Shown: positions 15,587-25,902, numbered from the stretch's first letter. The stretch is 64,000 bases of DNA from Azoarcus sp. PA01 (GCA_001274695.2 LARU01000004.1:1178001-1242000); one strand, 5' to 3'. Notes: generated by a model from the sequence alone, not told the origin. A program made the numbers and translations.

Positions 15587-17245
15587 ATGTCTACCGGCGT
15601 CACCGCCGTCGCGCGGGAAACGCTGCCGGCACCGCAGCAGGTGTTGCAGCGCTTCAACGAACTCGGTCAGCGCCAGAAGCTCGCGGCAGCGGCGGCCGTC
15701 GCGTTTGCGATCGCGGTCGTCGTCGGCGTGTGGCTGTGGAGCCGCGCCCCCGAGTACGCGGTGCTGTTCTCGAACCTCGAGGAACGCGACGGCGGCGCGA
15801 TCGTCGCCGCGCTGCAGCAGCAGAACGTGCCGTACCGGTTTTCTCCGGGCGGCGGCGCGATCCTGATCCCGTCGCAGATGGTCCATGACGTACGCCTGCG
15901 GCTCGCGGCGCAGGGCTTGCCCAAAGGCGGCCTGGTCGGTTTCGAGCTGATGGAAAACCAGAAGCTCGGCGTGTCGCAGTTCCACGAACAGGTGAATTTC
16001 CAGCGCGCCCTCGAAGGCGAGCTGGCCCGCACGATCCAGGCGATCGCGTCGGTCGCGTCCGCGCGCGTGCACCTGGCGATTCCGAAACAGTCCGGGTTCC
16101 TGCGCGACGAGCAGAAACCGACTGCTTCGGTGATGGTGAACCTGCACCCGGGACGCACGATGGACACGGCACAGATCGCCGGCGTCGTGCACCTGATCGC
16201 ATCGAGCGTGCCGCAGCTCTCGAACGAGCGCGTCAGCGTCATCGACCAGAGCGGCACGCTGCTGACGACGCGCGCCGACCCGCTGCGCGACGCCGGGCTC
16301 GACGCGACGCAGTTGAGCTACGTGCGCGAAGTCGAGGCGAGCTACATCCGCCGCATCGAGGCGATCCTGACGCCGATCGTCGGCGCCGCGAATTTCAAGG
16401 CGCAGGTCACGGCCGACGTCGATTTCAATCAGGTCGAACAGACCGCGGAGACGTACAAGCCGAACCCCTCGGCCGAACAGGCGATCCGCAGCCAGCAAAG
16501 CAGCGAACAGGAAACGCGCCAGCCGGGGGCGCAAGGCGTGCCGGGCGCGCTGACGAACCAGCCGCCCGCCCCGGCGACCGCCCCGATCACGAATCCCGCG
16601 TTGCCCGGCGCCGCAAACGCCGCCGGAGCGCCGCTCAACAGCAACCGTTCCTCGACGCTGAACTACGAGCTCGACCGCACGATCCAGCACACGCGCCAGG
16701 CGCTCGGCCAGGTCCGGCGGCTGTCGGTCGCGGTCGTCGTCAATCATCGCGGCGAGACGTTGCCGAACGGCCAAACGCGCACCGTGGCGCTGACGGACGA
16801 CGAGATCGCGCGTCTGACGAACCTCGTGCGCGAAGCGATGGGCTACAGTCAGGCGCGCGGCGACAGCCTGAACGTGTCGAACGCGCCGTTCGCCGCGCCG
16901 CCGGAAGAAGCCGAAGCGGCACTGCCGATGTGGAAGGATCCCGCGATGATCGACCTCGGCAAGGAGCTGCTGAAATACGCGGCGCTCCTCGCCGCGGTCG
17001 GATTCGTGTACTTCGGCGTGATCCGGCCGCTGCTGCGCAGCGTCGCACCTCCTCCGAGAGAGATCGAGGCGATCGTCGACGAAGAAGACGACGAGCACGC
17101 GCTGCTGAGCCTCTCCGCAGGTCCGCGGCTCGCGAGTTTCGACGAGAAACTCATCCGCGCGAAGGAGCTCGCCCAGTCCGATCCGAAAGTGGTTGCGAAC
17201 CTGATCAAGGAATGGATGGGTGCGAACGATGAGAGCAAGAAATGA
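15587..17245 (+). CDS. fliF: Flagellar M-ring protein FliF
   Basis: This 552-residue protein forms the MS ring in the inner membrane. Two membrane segments are visible, about 31-52 and 461-484, with the periplasmic ring-building region between them (VLFSNLEERDGGAIVAAL, YELDRTIQHTRQ) and a C-terminal FliG-binding tail (DEKLIRAKELAQSDPKVVANLIKEWM). The ATG follows GAAGGA at proper spacing; an upstream in-frame start is less likely. It starts the fliFGHIJ operon and overlaps fliG by 4 bp. Confidence 0.96.
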   Translation: MSTGVTAVARETLPAPQQVLQRFNELGQRQKLAAAAAVAFAIAVVVGVWLWSRAPEYAVLFSNLEERDGGAIVAALQQQNVPYRFSPGGGAILIPSQMVHDVRLRLAAQGLPKGGLVGFELMENQKLGVSQFHEQVNFQRALEGELARTIQAIASVASARVHLAIPKQSGFLRDEQKPTASVMVNLHPGRTMDTAQIAGVVHLIASSVPQLSNERVSVIDQSGTLLTTRADPLRDAGLDATQLSYVREVEASYIRRIEAILTPIVGAANFKAQVTADVDFNQVEQTAETYKPNPSAEQAIRSQQSSEQETRQPGAQGVPGALTNQPPAPATAPITNPALPGAANAAGAPLNSNRSSTLNYELDRTIQHTRQALGQVRRLSVAVVVNHRGETLPNGQTRTVALTDDEIARLTNLVREAMGYSQARGDSLNVSNAPFAAPPEEAEAALPMWKDPAMIDLGKELLKYAALLAAVGFVYFGVIRPLLRSVAPPPREIEAIVDEEDDEHALLSLSAGPRLASFDEKLIRAKELAQSDPKVVANLIKEWMGANDESKK

Positions 17246-18243
17246 ACACTCCTGACGAAGGACTCGCAAAAAGTGCGACGCTGCTGCTCGCGCTGGGAGC
17301 GGACCACGCCGCCGAAGTGCTCAAGCTGCTCGGCCCGAAGGAAGTGCAGAAGCTCGGCACCGCGATGGCGAGCCTGCCCTCGCAGCAGCGCACGCGCGTC
17401 GAAGCGGTGCTCGACCAACTCGACGAACACCGCCTCAAGGGCGCGCCAGTCGAAGCCGACGAGGAGCAGATCCGCGCGATGCTGACCAAGGCGCTCGGCG
17501 ACGAACGTGCCGGCCACATCATCGCCCGCGTGCTGCAGGGGTCGGACACCGCCGGCATCGAGAGTCTCAAATGGATGGACCCACTCACGGCCGCCGACCT
17601 GATCAAGAACGAGCATCCGCAGATCATCGCGACGATCCTCGTGCACCTCGAATTCGACCAGGCGGGCGAGATCCTGAAGCAGTTTCCCGACCGCCTGCGC
17701 AATGACGTGATCCTGCGCATCGCAACCCTCGACGGCGTCCAGCCGACGGCGCTGAAGGAGCTCAACGAAGCGCTCGGCCGCATGCTGTCAGGCGCTTCGG
17801 CAGTCAAGAAGGCGTCGATGGGCGGCGTGCGCCATGCCGCCGAGATCCTGAACTTCGTCGGTGTCGGCGCGGAAACCGCGGTGCTCGACAACGTGCGCGA
17901 ATACGATCCGGACCTCGCGCAGAAGATCCTCGACGAGATGTTCGTGTTCGAGAACATCATGGACATCGACGACCGCGGCGTGCAGGCGCTGCTGCGCGAA
18001 GTGCAGTCGGACTCGCTGATCACCGCGTTGAAAGGCGCGGCGCCCGAGCTGCGCGAGAAAATCTTCCGGAACATGTCGCAGCGCGCGGCCGAAATGCTGC
18101 GCGAAGACCTCGAGTCGAAAGGTCCGGTGCGCCTGTCCGAAGTCGAGGCCGAGCAGAAAGAGATCCTCAAGGTCGTCCGTCGCCTCGCCGAGGAAGGCCA
18201 GATCGTGCTCGGCGGCAAAGGGGGCGACGATGCGTTCGTGTAG
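17242..18243 (+). CDS. fliG: Flagellar motor switch protein FliG
   Basis: This 333-residue rotor protein couples the stator to the C ring. The N-terminal FliF-binding part, the middle domain with EHPQIIATILVHLEFDQAGEIL and the C-terminal torque domain with MFVFENIMDIDDRGVQALLREV are all present and of normal length. The ATG overlaps the fliF stop (ATGA). Confidence 0.97.
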   Translation: MNTPDEGLAKSATLLLALGADHAAEVLKLLGPKEVQKLGTAMASLPSQQRTRVEAVLDQLDEHRLKGAPVEADEEQIRAMLTKALGDERAGHIIARVLQGSDTAGIESLKWMDPLTAADLIKNEHPQIIATILVHLEFDQAGEILKQFPDRLRNDVILRIATLDGVQPTALKELNEALGRMLSGASAVKKASMGGVRHAAEILNFVGVGAETAVLDNVREYDPDLAQKILDEMFVFENIMDIDDRGVQALLREVQSDSLITALKGAAPELREKIFRNMSQRAAEMLREDLESKGPVRLSEVEAEQKEILKVVRRLAEEGQIVLGGKGGDDAFV

Positions 18244-18300
18244 CTCGCGTAGTTCGGGCGAGCGGTGCAACACCTGCGCCCGGCAGCGCCGGAGCCGCCG

Positions 18301-19005
18301 ATGAGCCTTTCGCGCCACCAGGCGGTCGGAGCGTACCGTCGCTGGGAGCCGACCGCGTTCGGCGCCGAGCCGGCACCCGCCCAAGCCGATTCGGCGCACG
18401 CTCCCGAGCCCGCCCCACCGCCTGCGCCGCCGCAACCTGAACCCGCGCCGCCCCCCGATGTGCCGCCGGACCCCGAACCGCCGGTGCGCCTGCCGACCGC
18501 GGCGGACATCGAGTCGATGTTCGAGGACGCGCGCCGCGACGGGCACGAGGCCGGTTACCGCGAAGGCGCCGAACAGGCGCGCCAGGAAGCGCTGCGGATC
18601 GCGGTGCTCGCCGACGCCCTCGACGACGCGCTCGCCCGTCTCGACCGCGACGTCGCCGAGGAGCTCGTCGGGCTGGCGATCGAAGTCGCACGACGCCTCG
18701 TCCGCAATACCCTCGCGGAGCAGCCGGAAACCGTCATCGAGACGGTGCGCTTGGCGTTGAACCAGTTGCCGCAGGGGCAGGCCCGCATCCATCTGCATCC
18801 TGACGATGTCGCGCTGGTGCGCGCCCACCTCGCCGAGCAGTCCGGCCACGGCCACCCGACGCTGATCGACGACGACGCGATCAGCCGCGGCGGCTGCGTC
18901 GTGCAGACCGCTGCCAGCCAGCTCGACGCGACGCTCGAAACCCGCTGGCGGCGCGTCCTCGAAACCCTCGGCCGCGCGGACACCACGTGGCAGGAACCCG
19001 GGTAA
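18301..19005 (+). CDS. fliH: Flagellar assembly protein FliH
   Basis: This 234-residue protein binds and regulates the export ATPase FliI. The N-terminal third is Pro/Ala/Glu-rich (including a run of proline codons at about 18410-18490), the middle has the GxxxG-like [17 protein letters not shown], and the C-terminal domain is typical ([55 protein letters not shown]). The ATG at 18301 is chosen because an upstream GTG adds only unsupported residues. The stop and the fliI start overlap (TAATG). Confidence 0.92.
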   Translation: MSLSRHQAVGAYRRWEPTAFGAEPAPAQADSAHAPEPAPPPAPPQPEPAPPPDVPPDPEPPVRLPTAADIESMFEDARRDGHEAGYREGAEQARQEALRIAVLADALDDALARLDRDVAEELVGLAIEVARRLVRNTLAEQPETVIETVRLALNQLPQGQARIHLHPDDVALVRAHLAEQSGHGHPTLIDDDAISRGGCVVQTAASQLDATLETRWRRVLETLGRADTTWQEPG

Positions 19006-20402
19006 TGCGCCACGCCGACGCGTGGAGTGCTTACCTGGCCGAGCACCGCGATCTCGCGGCGTCGGCAGCGCCGTTCGAAGTGTCCGGCCGCCTGACCCGC
19101 ATCAACGGGCTTGTCATGGAAGCGTCCGGCCTCAAGCTGCCGCTTGGCGCCGACTGCCGCATCATCGCGAGCGGCGGCGGCACGGTCGAAGCGGAAGTGG
19201 TCGGCTTCAGCGGCGACCGCCTGTACCTGATGCCGACTGACGACGTGTTCGGGCTCGCGCCCGGCGCGCCGGTGCTGCCGCTCGAAGTCCCCCCGCCGCG
19301 CCCGGCGCTCGGCACGACCTCGCCGCCGCGCCGGCGCACGTCCGACCGCGCGAAGCACCTGCCGGTCGGCGACAAGCTGCTCGGCCGCGTGCTCGATGGC
19401 GCCGGGCGCCCGCTCGACGGCCTCGGCCCGCTCGGCACGACGGAGGCCCGCTCGCTGCAGAGCCGCCCGTTCAACCCGCTGACACGCGCGCCGATCGACA
19501 CGCCGCTCGACGTCGGCATCCGCGCGATCAACGCGCTGCTGACGGTCGGCCGCGGCCAGCGCCTCGGGCTTTTCGCCGGTTCCGGCGTCGGCAAATCCGT
19601 GCTGATCGGCATGATGGCGCGCTTCACGTCGGCCGACGTCATCGTCGTCGGGCTGATCGGCGAGCGGGGCCGCGAAGTCAAGGAATTCATCGAGCACAAC
19701 CTCGGCGCCGAAGGCCGCGCGCGCTCCGTCGTCGTCGCGGCCCCCGCCGACACCAGCCCGCTGATGCGGCTGCAGGGCGCGGCGTACGCGACGACGATCG
19801 CCGAATATTTCCGCGACCAGGGCAAGCAGGTGCTGCTGGTGATGGATTCGCTGACGCGCTATGCGATGGCGCAGCGCGAGATCGCGCTCGCGATCGGCGA
19901 ACCGCCGGTGACGCGCGGTTACCCGCCGAGCGTCTTCGCGCGCCTGCCGGCGCTCGTCGAGCGCGCCGGCAACGGGCTCGAAGGCAGCGGCTCGATCACG
20001 GCGTTCTACACCGTGCTCGCCGAAGGCGACGACCAGCAGGATCCGATCGCCGACTCGGCACGCGCGATCCTCGACGGCCACTTCGTGCTGTCGCGCACGC
20101 TCGCCGACCAGGGCCACTACCCGGCGATCGACATCGAACAGTCGATCTCGCGCGCGATGCACGGGCTCGTCACGGCCGAGCATTTCGACTTGGTACGGCG
20201 CTTCAAGCAGCTGTTCTCGCGCTACCAGCGCGCGCGCGACCTGATCGCGGTCGGCGCCTACCAGGCCGGCTCGGACCCGCTGCTCGACCGCGCCGTGGCG
20301 CTCTACCCGAAACTTGAAAGCTTCCTGCAGCAGCGCATCGACGAGCAGGAAACCTGGCCGCAGGCGACCGCGAATCTGCGCACTTTGTTCTCCGGCGGGT
20401 GA
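19005..20402 (+). CDS. fliI: Flagellum-specific ATPase FliI
   Basis: This 465-residue protein is the F1-beta-like ATPase of the flagellar type III export gate. Walker A ([12 protein letters not shown], about 188-199) and Walker B ([18 protein letters not shown], about 275-290) are intact, and the family signatures [11 protein letters not shown] and [23 protein letters not shown] are present. It lies between fliH and fliJ as usual. Confidence 0.97.
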   Translation: MRHADAWSAYLAEHRDLAASAAPFEVSGRLTRINGLVMEASGLKLPLGADCRIIASGGGTVEAEVVGFSGDRLYLMPTDDVFGLAPGAPVLPLEVPPPRPALGTTSPPRRRTSDRAKHLPVGDKLLGRVLDGAGRPLDGLGPLGTTEARSLQSRPFNPLTRAPIDTPLDVGIRAINALLTVGRGQRLGLFAGSGVGKSVLIGMMARFTSADVIVVGLIGERGREVKEFIEHNLGAEGRARSVVVAAPADTSPLMRLQGAAYATTIAEYFRDQGKQVLLVMDSLTRYAMAQREIALAIGEPPVTRGYPPSVFARLPALVERAGNGLEGSGSITAFYTVLAEGDDQQDPIADSARAILDGHFVLSRTLADQGHYPAIDIEQSISRAMHGLVTAEHFDLVRRFKQLFSRYQRARDLIAVGAYQAGSDPLLDRAVALYPKLESFLQQRIDEQETWPQATANLRTLFSGG

Positions 20403-20518
20403 CAAGTGGCACGGATGCGCGCGCCGCCGGGCCATAGAATGACGCCCCGTCTCCCCCCGCCCGGGCATGCCGACACCTTTCACGGCGCCTGACCCGCGCC
20501 GCATACCGATCCGATCCG

Positions 20519-20980
20519 ATGAGCCGACCTTTTCCGCTGCAACCGCTGCTGGACCTGACGCAAAACCGCATGGACGACGCCGCGCGCCGGCTCGGCGAGC
20601 TCGTCGCCACCGAGCAGGAAGGCAGCCGCAAGCTCGAGCTGCTGCAGAATTATCGCGCCGAGTATGAAGCGCGCTTCCAGGAAACCGCGCGCAACGGTAT
20701 CACCCCCGACGCGTGGCGCAACTACAGCGCGTTCATCGGCCGCATCGACGAAGCGATCGCGCTGCAGGCGGCGAACGTCGCCAACGCGCGCCGCCACACC
20801 GCCGCCGGCCAGCACGCGTGGATGGCGCAGCGGAACAAGGTCAAGGCTTTCGGCACGCTGCAGGAGCGCCACGAAACCGATGAAGCCCGCAAAGCCGCGC
20901 GGCAGGATCAGCGCCAGTCCGACGAGCACGCGGCGAAACGTTTTCGCGCCCGCGGCCCGGACGAGGTCGCCGGCATGTGA
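20519..20980 (+). CDS. fliJ: Flagellar export protein FliJ
   Basis: This 153-residue protein is predicted to be an almost continuous coiled coil (PFPLQPLLDLTQNRMDDAARRLGEL to ERHETDEARKAARQDQRQSDEHAAKRF). FliJ acts as the stalk of the FliI ring and carries chaperones to the export gate. It follows fliI after a 116-bp gap that shows no sure promoter, and ends just before the sigma54 promoter of fliK. Confidence 0.92.
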   Translation: MSRPFPLQPLLDLTQNRMDDAARRLGELVATEQEGSRKLELLQNYRAEYEARFQETARNGITPDAWRNYSAFIGRIDEAIALQAANVANARRHTAAGQHAWMAQRNKVKAFGTLQERHETDEARKAARQDQRQSDEHAAKRFRARGPDEVAGM

Positions 20981-20988
20981 GCCGCGAG

Positions 20989-21004
20989 TGGCACAAGGCT
21001 TGCT
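20989..21004 (+). promoter_or_regulatory. Sigma54 promoter of the fliK operon
   Basis: TGGCACAAGGCTTGCT matches the -24/-12 consensus at nearly every position, with GG and GC 10 bp apart. It starts 9 bp after the fliJ stop and lies about 72 bp before the fliK ATG. It likely drives fliK-fliR. Confidence 0.85.
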
Positions 21005-21075
21005 AGTCGCGACCAATCGTTCCGTGCGCCACCCCCGATGCTCGACACTTCATTCGCCGCGTAAGAGAACCCGAC

Positions 21076-22392
21076 ATGCCGGATCCGCTGTTGAACAAGC
21101 TGCTCCTCACCCACGCACCGACTGTCGTGGCAAGGTCCGGCCGGGCCTCGTCCGCTGCGGGCGCCTCCGAGAGGGCGATCGACAACAGCTTTTCGGAGGC
21201 GCTCGAACGGCGGATGAGTGCAGCCGAGCGCGGGCCTGCCCGCACACGGCCGGTCACCGCCCGTTCGTCTGGGCGCCCGGAAGCACCGTCACCCGCTGGC
21301 CAGGATCGGAGCCAGGACCTTCGCCGGGCGGAGAATGCGGCCGCCGCTGACCGGGCGCAGGAGGTTCGGCACCGCGACGCGAACGCTGAAGCCGCCCGTG
21401 CCACTTGCGGCGACGACATCGAAACGGGCAGCGAGGATCGGTCGAGCGCTGCGGAGGTCCGACAGCCCGCCTCGTCGCTCGCCCCTGCTTCCGAAAACGT
21501 AGTCGCAGGCGAAAGCGCAGCGCCGCCGCCCGATGGCGCGCTCGCGGCAAGCTTTGCCGGCCTCGTACCCGCTCCTGCCGCCGTGATCGCCGAGGGGGGC
21601 GCCGTGGCCGGCGACCAGGCCGTGTCGGCGCCCGTGCTGCAGGACGGCACCGAACGCGCCTCCGCAGTGCCGCTGCTCGAAAAACTGATTGCCGAAGTCA
21701 CCGCTGCGACGAACGAGGCGGACGCCGGCGGCAGCAAGCTCGTCAATGTTGCCGCCCGATCCGCGCAACAGGATGCGGCTCCCGGTTTGGCCGGGGTACT
21801 GCCTGCGCGCGTCGAAGCGCAGCTTTCCGACCCTGCCGGAGCGATTTCCGGTGCGTCGGGCGACGCGCCCGCCGCGAGTGGCACCGCCACCGGTTTGTCC
21901 GGTGCGGGCTTCAACGTGGCCGTGCGCAGCGAACCCGTGACGCAGCTGCCGGTGCACACGCCCGCCGGCCCGCAGCGCGCGTGGGCCGAGGAGGTCGGAA
22001 ATCGCGTGGTGTGGCTCGTCGGACGCAACGAGTCGAAAGCCGAGCTCGTCCTCACGCCGCCGCAGATGGGCAAGCTCGAAGTCTCCATCCACGTCAGCGG
22101 CGACCAGACCGTCGCCCATTTCGTCGCCGCGACGTCCGCGGCACGCGACGCCCTCGAACAGGCGCTGCCGCGCCTGCGCGAGATGATGCAGCAGGCCGGC
22201 ATCAGTCTCGGCGAGACCAGCGTCGGCACGTCGGACGGGCAGCAAGCCGGACAGGAAAACGGCCCCGGACGCAACGCACGCGGCCAGGCAGCCGGCGTCG
22301 CGTCCGACGCAGCAGCGACCGGTGCGCCGGCGGTGCCGATATCGATCGCCTGGTCGCGCGCCGGCACGGGAAGGGTCGATACCTTTGCATGA
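21076..22392 (+). CDS. fliK: Flagellar hook-length control protein FliK
   Basis: This 438-residue protein measures hook length and switches export specificity. It is low-complexity, Ala/Glu/Ser-rich in the first 280 residues and has the conserved FliK-C domain near the end (about 295-385: WLVGRNESKAELVLTPPQMGKLEVSIHVSGDQTVAHFVAATSAARDALEQALPRLREMM). It is the main FliK of the window, as it heads the fliKLMNOPQR operon behind a sigma54 promoter; a smaller paralogue lies at 9737. Confidence 0.92.
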   Translation: MPDPLLNKLLLTHAPTVVARSGRASSAAGASERAIDNSFSEALERRMSAAERGPARTRPVTARSSGRPEAPSPAGQDRSQDLRRAENAAAADRAQEVRHRDANAEAARATCGDDIETGSEDRSSAAEVRQPASSLAPASENVVAGESAAPPPDGALAASFAGLVPAPAAVIAEGGAVAGDQAVSAPVLQDGTERASAVPLLEKLIAEVTAATNEADAGGSKLVNVAARSAQQDAAPGLAGVLPARVEAQLSDPAGAISGASGDAPAASGTATGLSGAGFNVAVRSEPVTQLPVHTPAGPQRAWAEEVGNRVVWLVGRNESKAELVLTPPQMGKLEVSIHVSGDQTVAHFVAATSAARDALEQALPRLREMMQQAGISLGETSVGTSDGQQAGQENGPGRNARGQAAGVASDAAATGAPAVPISIAWSRAGTGRVDTFA

Positions 22393-22489
22393 AGCGCCTG
22401 AATTGCGGCCGCTCCACCCCACTTTTCGGCCGTTCGCGCGACGTGCGCCGCGCCCATACTCTCGATTGTCGACACTGGAGAAATGATTG

Positions 22490-23047
22490 ATGGCCAAGGC
22501 TCCCCCTGCCGCCCCGGCAGATGCAGCAGCGGAACCTGCACGCGTGCGCAGACGGCCGAAGAAGCTCGTGCTCATTGTCGCTGCGCTGGCGGTGATCCTG
22601 CTCCTGCTCGCTGCAGGGATCGTCGGCCTGCTGATGCTGAAGAAAAACAACGCCGCGGCTGACGAACATCCCGAAGAGCATGTCGCCGCCCCGGTTGTCG
22701 ACCTCAGCAAGCCGCCGACTTTCGTCCCGCTCGAACCGTTCACCGTCAACCTTTCCCCCGCCGAGGGCGAGCGCTACCTGCAGGTCGTGCTGGCGTTGCG
22801 GACCGCCGACGCGGAAACCGGCGAAAACCTGAAAGGCTTCATGCCTTCGATCCGCCACGAGATCAACCTGCTGCTCGCCGGCAAGCTGCCGTCCGAACTG
22901 TCGACTCCCGAAGATCGCGCAGCGCTCGCCGACGAGATCGTCGAACGCACCAACAGCATGCTCGGCGCCCCGTCCAAAAGCAGTCGCGCCAACGGACCGG
23001 CCGGCCCGATCCAGGCAGTGCTTTTCGACTCGTTCATCATCCAGTAG
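22490..23047 (+). CDS. fliL: Flagellar basal body-associated protein FliL
   Basis: This 185-residue protein has one membrane segment near residues 23-46 (KLVLIVAALAVILLLLAAGIVGLLML) and a periplasmic domain (PTFVPLEPFTVNLSPAEGERYLQVVLALR, ending IQAVLFDSFIIQ). FliL surrounds the stator units. The ATG at 22490 is chosen over a TTG one codon earlier; GGAG lies upstream. It follows fliK after 97 bp. Confidence 0.94.
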   Translation: MAKAPPAAPADAAAEPARVRRRPKKLVLIVAALAVILLLLAAGIVGLLMLKKNNAAADEHPEEHVAAPVVDLSKPPTFVPLEPFTVNLSPAEGERYLQVVLALRTADAETGENLKGFMPSIRHEINLLLAGKLPSELSTPEDRAALADEIVERTNSMLGAPSKSSRANGPAGPIQAVLFDSFIIQ

Positions 23048-23060
23048 GGAAACGGCAGCC

Positions 23061-24068
23061 ATGTCTTCCGATTTTCTGTCACAGGAGGAAGTCGACGCCC
23101 TGCTGAAAGGCGTTGCCGGGGAACCGGAGGAACTCGAAGAGGATGCCGTCGAGCCCGGAGGCGTGCGGCCGTACAACCTCGCGACGCAGGAACGTATCGT
23201 CCGCGGGCGCATGCCGACGATGGAGCTGATCCACGAGCGCTTCGCCCGTTATCTTCGCATCGGGTTGTTCAACTACATGCACCGCAACGCCGAAGTCTCG
23301 GTCGGGCCGGTGAAGGTGCAGAAATACGGTGAATTCGTCCGCAACCTCGTCGTGCCGACGAACCTCAACCTGGTGCTGGCGAAACCGCTGCGCGGCACCG
23401 GGCTGGTCGTGTTCGACCCCAACCTGGTGTTCCTCGTCGTCGACAACATGTTCGGCGGCGACGGCCGCTTCCATTCGCGCGTCGAAGGGCGGGATTTCAC
23501 GCCGACCGAGCAGCGCATCATCCAGGGCATGCTCGGCGTCGTGTTCGCCGAATATTCGCGCGCCTGGGCGCCGGTGTTCAAGATCGAGATGGAATACGTC
23601 CGCTCGGAGATGAACTCGCAGTTCGCGAACATCGCGACGCCGTCCGAGATCGTCATCTCGGCGAGCTTCTCGCTCGAATTCGGCGGCTCGCAGGCCGACA
23701 TGCACGTGTGCTTCCCATACTCGATGGTCGAGCCGATCCGCGACCTGCTGTACTCGACGATGCAGAGCGACCACCTGACGCAGGACAACCGCTGGATCAA
23801 GCTGCTGACGCGGCAGCTGCAGGCCGCCGACGTCGAGCTCGTCTGCAACCTCGGCAGCGCGCGAATCTCGCTGCGCGACATCGTCAACATGCGCGTCGGC
23901 GACGTGATCCCGATCGACGTCCCGGAGCACGTCCACGGCGAAGTCGACGGCACGCCGATCCTCGAACTGGGCTACGGCCGGCAGGGCGCGAAGTACGCCG
24001 TGAAAGTCGAACGCTTCCTCGCCAGCGACAATGCCGACAACTCACCACCCGGAGGCCACCATGGCTGA
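23061..24068 (+). CDS. fliM: Flagellar motor switch protein FliM
   Basis: This 335-residue C-ring protein starts with the CheY-P-binding segment SDFLSQEEVDALLKGV and continues with the middle domain (ERIVRGRMPTMELIHERFARYLRIGL) and a SpoA domain at the C-terminus. Length and order of domains are normal. It overlaps fliN by 8 bp. The presence of the CheY-binding peptide implies a chemotaxis system elsewhere in the genome. Confidence 0.97.
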   Translation: MSSDFLSQEEVDALLKGVAGEPEELEEDAVEPGGVRPYNLATQERIVRGRMPTMELIHERFARYLRIGLFNYMHRNAEVSVGPVKVQKYGEFVRNLVVPTNLNLVLAKPLRGTGLVVFDPNLVFLVVDNMFGGDGRFHSRVEGRDFTPTEQRIIQGMLGVVFAEYSRAWAPVFKIEMEYVRSEMNSQFANIATPSEIVISASFSLEFGGSQADMHVCFPYSMVEPIRDLLYSTMQSDHLTQDNRWIKLLTRQLQAADVELVCNLGSARISLRDIVNMRVGDVIPIDVPEHVHGEVDGTPILELGYGRQGAKYAVKVERFLASDNADNSPPGGHHG

Positions 24069-24531
24069 GCACGACAACGATGGCCAGATCACCGAGGACG
24101 ACTGGGCCGCGGCGATGATGGAACAGTCCGCGACCGAAAACGGCGCGGACGCCGAAGCGCGCCGCGTGGCCGCCGACCTCGCCGCGGCGGCTGAATCGCC
24201 TTACCAGGCGAAGCCGGCGAGCCACCTGTTCCCCGACTTCGGCGCCCCCGGCCCGCGCTCCGGCGCGCTCAACGATTTCGACATGATCCTCGACATTCCG
24301 GTCCAGCTGACCGTCGAACTCGGGCGCACGAAGATCTCGATCCGCAACCTGCTGCAGCTCGCGCACGGCTCGGTCGTCGAGCTCGACGGCCTCGCCGGGG
24401 AACCGATGGACGTGCTGGTCAACGGCACGCTGATCGCGCAAGGCGAAGTCGTCGTCGTCAATGACAAGTTCGGCATCCGCCTGACGGACATCATCACGCC
24501 GGCCGAACGGATGCGGAAAATCCGCGGCTGA
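24061..24531 (+). CDS. fliN: Flagellar motor switch protein FliN
   Basis: This 156-residue protein has a variable acidic N-terminus and the SpoA domain (DMILDIPVQLTVELGRTKISIRNLLQLAHGSVVELDGLAGEPMDVLVNGTLIAQGEVVVVNDKFGIRLTDII). The ATG within the end of fliM is chosen since it opens the conserved reading frame after a purine-rich stretch (CCGGAGGCC). It completes the C ring with FliM. Confidence 0.96.
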   Translation: MAEHDNDGQITEDDWAAAMMEQSATENGADAEARRVAADLAAAAESPYQAKPASHLFPDFGAPGPRSGALNDFDMILDIPVQLTVELGRTKISIRNLLQLAHGSVVELDGLAGEPMDVLVNGTLIAQGEVVVVNDKFGIRLTDIITPAERMRKIRG

Positions 24532-24709
24532 CCGCGGGGCAAACACTGCCGTATCACGCCCCTGCGCCCGGCCTCCCCGCGGAGGTGGAGTCTCGGCCGC
24601 GAGCGACGGCGAAGCGCCGAACAATCGCCTTTTTGCCCGTCTTATCGCAGGCTGGCGGCGCTGGCGCGGCGCTTAAAGTCCATCCATCCGCACAGCCGTC
24701 GAGCAGGTC

Positions 24710-25132
24710 GTGAACGCACGCAGCATCCTTCCCTTTTTCCTGTCGACCGCCGCCCCTTCGCTGCAGGCTGCGGACGCAAGCCCCGACTTTGCCGGGAGCC
24801 TCGGACAGACCCTTTTCGGCCTGGCGATCGTCATCGGGCTGCTGCTCGCCAGCCTATGGCTGCTCAAGCGCCTGTCGGCGCCCCGCGGGGCGGCGGCCGG
24901 CCTGAAAGTGCTCGGCGCAGTCGCGGTCGGGCCGCGCGAACGCGTCGTCCTCGTCGAAATCGCGGGGCAGGTGCTGGTGCTTGGCGTCACCGCATCGAAC
25001 GTTCGCACCTTGCATACCGTCGCGGCCGCCGAGCTTGCCGACGCAGCGCTTGCCGAGCCGCCCGCACCGACTTCCGGGGACTTTCCCGGCTGGCTGCGGC
25101 GCGCGATGGAGCGCCGCAACGATGCGCGCTGA
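24710..25132 (+). CDS. fliO: Flagellar biosynthesis protein FliO
   Basis: This 140-residue protein has one membrane segment (about 32-53: [22 protein letters not shown]) and a small cytoplasmic domain ([31 protein letters not shown]). FliO helps to assemble the FliP ring. It starts at GTG 178 bp behind fliN, and its end overlaps or abuts fliP. The preceding gap holds no strong promoter or terminator. Confidence 0.9.
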   Translation: MNARSILPFFLSTAAPSLQAADASPDFAGSLGQTLFGLAIVIGLLLASLWLLKRLSAPRGAAAGLKVLGAVAVGPRERVVLVEIAGQVLVLGVTASNVRTLHTVAAAELADAALAEPPAPTSGDFPGWLRRAMERRNDAR

Positions 25133-25886
25133 ACGCCCGATGTTCGTCCCCGCCCTCACTCGCAGCCTCGTGGCGCTGCTGGTCCTCGCGCCGCTGACCG
25201 CCGCAGCGCAGGGGCTGCCCGCGATCACCGGCACGCCCGCTCCTGGGGGCGGCACGACCTACAGCCTGAGCGTGCAGACGCTGCTGCTGCTGACTTCGCT
25301 GAGCTTTCTGCCCGCGGTCGTGCTGATGATGACGAGTTTCACGCGCATCATCATCGTGTTCGCGCTGCTGCGCACCGCGATGGGAACGCAGACCTCGCCG
25401 CCGAACCAGGTGCTGCTCGGCCTCGCGCTGTTCCTCACTTTCTTCGTCATGTCGCCGGTCGTCGAGCGGGTCCATGCCGACGCCTACGTGCCGATGTCGC
25501 AAGGCACGATCGGCTTCGACGAGGCGCTCGAGCGCGGCACGGTGCCGGTCAAGGCGTTCATGCTGAAACAGGTGCGCGAGCCCGACCTCGCGCTGTTTGC
25601 GCGGCTGTCGAAGACTCAGCCGGTCGAAAAGGCCGAGGACCTGCCGATGCGCGTCGTCGTGCCGGCCTTCGTCACGTCGGAACTCAAGACCGCGTTCCAG
25701 ATCGGCTTCGTCGTCTTCATTCCGTTCCTGATCATCGACATGGTCGTCGCGTCGGTGCTGATGTCGATGGGCATGATGATGATGTCGCCGGTGATCGTGT
25801 CGCTGCCGTTCAAGATCATGCTGTTCGTGCTGGTCGACGGCTGGACGCTGTTGATCGGCTCGCTGGTCCAGAGTTTCGCTCCCTAA
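25122..25886 (+). CDS. fliP: Flagellar export gate protein FliP
   Basis: This protein of about 254 residues has a signal-peptide-like N-terminus ([20 protein letters not shown]) and the signature [42 protein letters not shown], then a C-terminal [23 protein letters not shown]. FliP forms the core of the export channel with FliQ and FliR. The ATG at 25122 has GGAG 10 bases before it; ATG 25140, six codons on, is also possible. Confidence 0.95.
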   Translation: MRAERPMFVPALTRSLVALLVLAPLTAAAQGLPAITGTPAPGGGTTYSLSVQTLLLLTSLSFLPAVVLMMTSFTRIIIVFALLRTAMGTQTSPPNQVLLGLALFLTFFVMSPVVERVHADAYVPMSQGTIGFDEALERGTVPVKAFMLKQVREPDLALFARLSKTQPVEKAEDLPMRVVVPAFVTSELKTAFQIGFVVFIPFLIIDMVVASVLMSMGMMMMSPVIVSLPFKIMLFVLVDGWTLLIGSLVQSFAP

Positions 25887-25902
25887 CCCGCACAGGCACG
25901 CC

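Noticed and set aside
15551..17269. Minus-strand frame of 572 codons opposite fliF
   Set aside because: It mirrors fliF along its whole length and has no family signature; fliF has membrane helices and operon context.
20405..20422. TGGCACGGATGCGCGC between fliI and fliJ as a sigma54 promoter
   Set aside because: The -24 half is perfect but the -12 half lacks TTGC and the spacing is off by one.
18555..20504. Minus-strand frame of 649 codons opposite fliH and fliI
   Set aside because: Arg/Ala-rich shadow of two certain genes; such frames are common in high-GC DNA.
24675..24703. TAAAGTCC ... GCCGTCGA before fliO as sigma28 promoter
   Set aside because: The spacer is 13 bp in place of 11 and the -10 match is poor; fliO is within an early operon.
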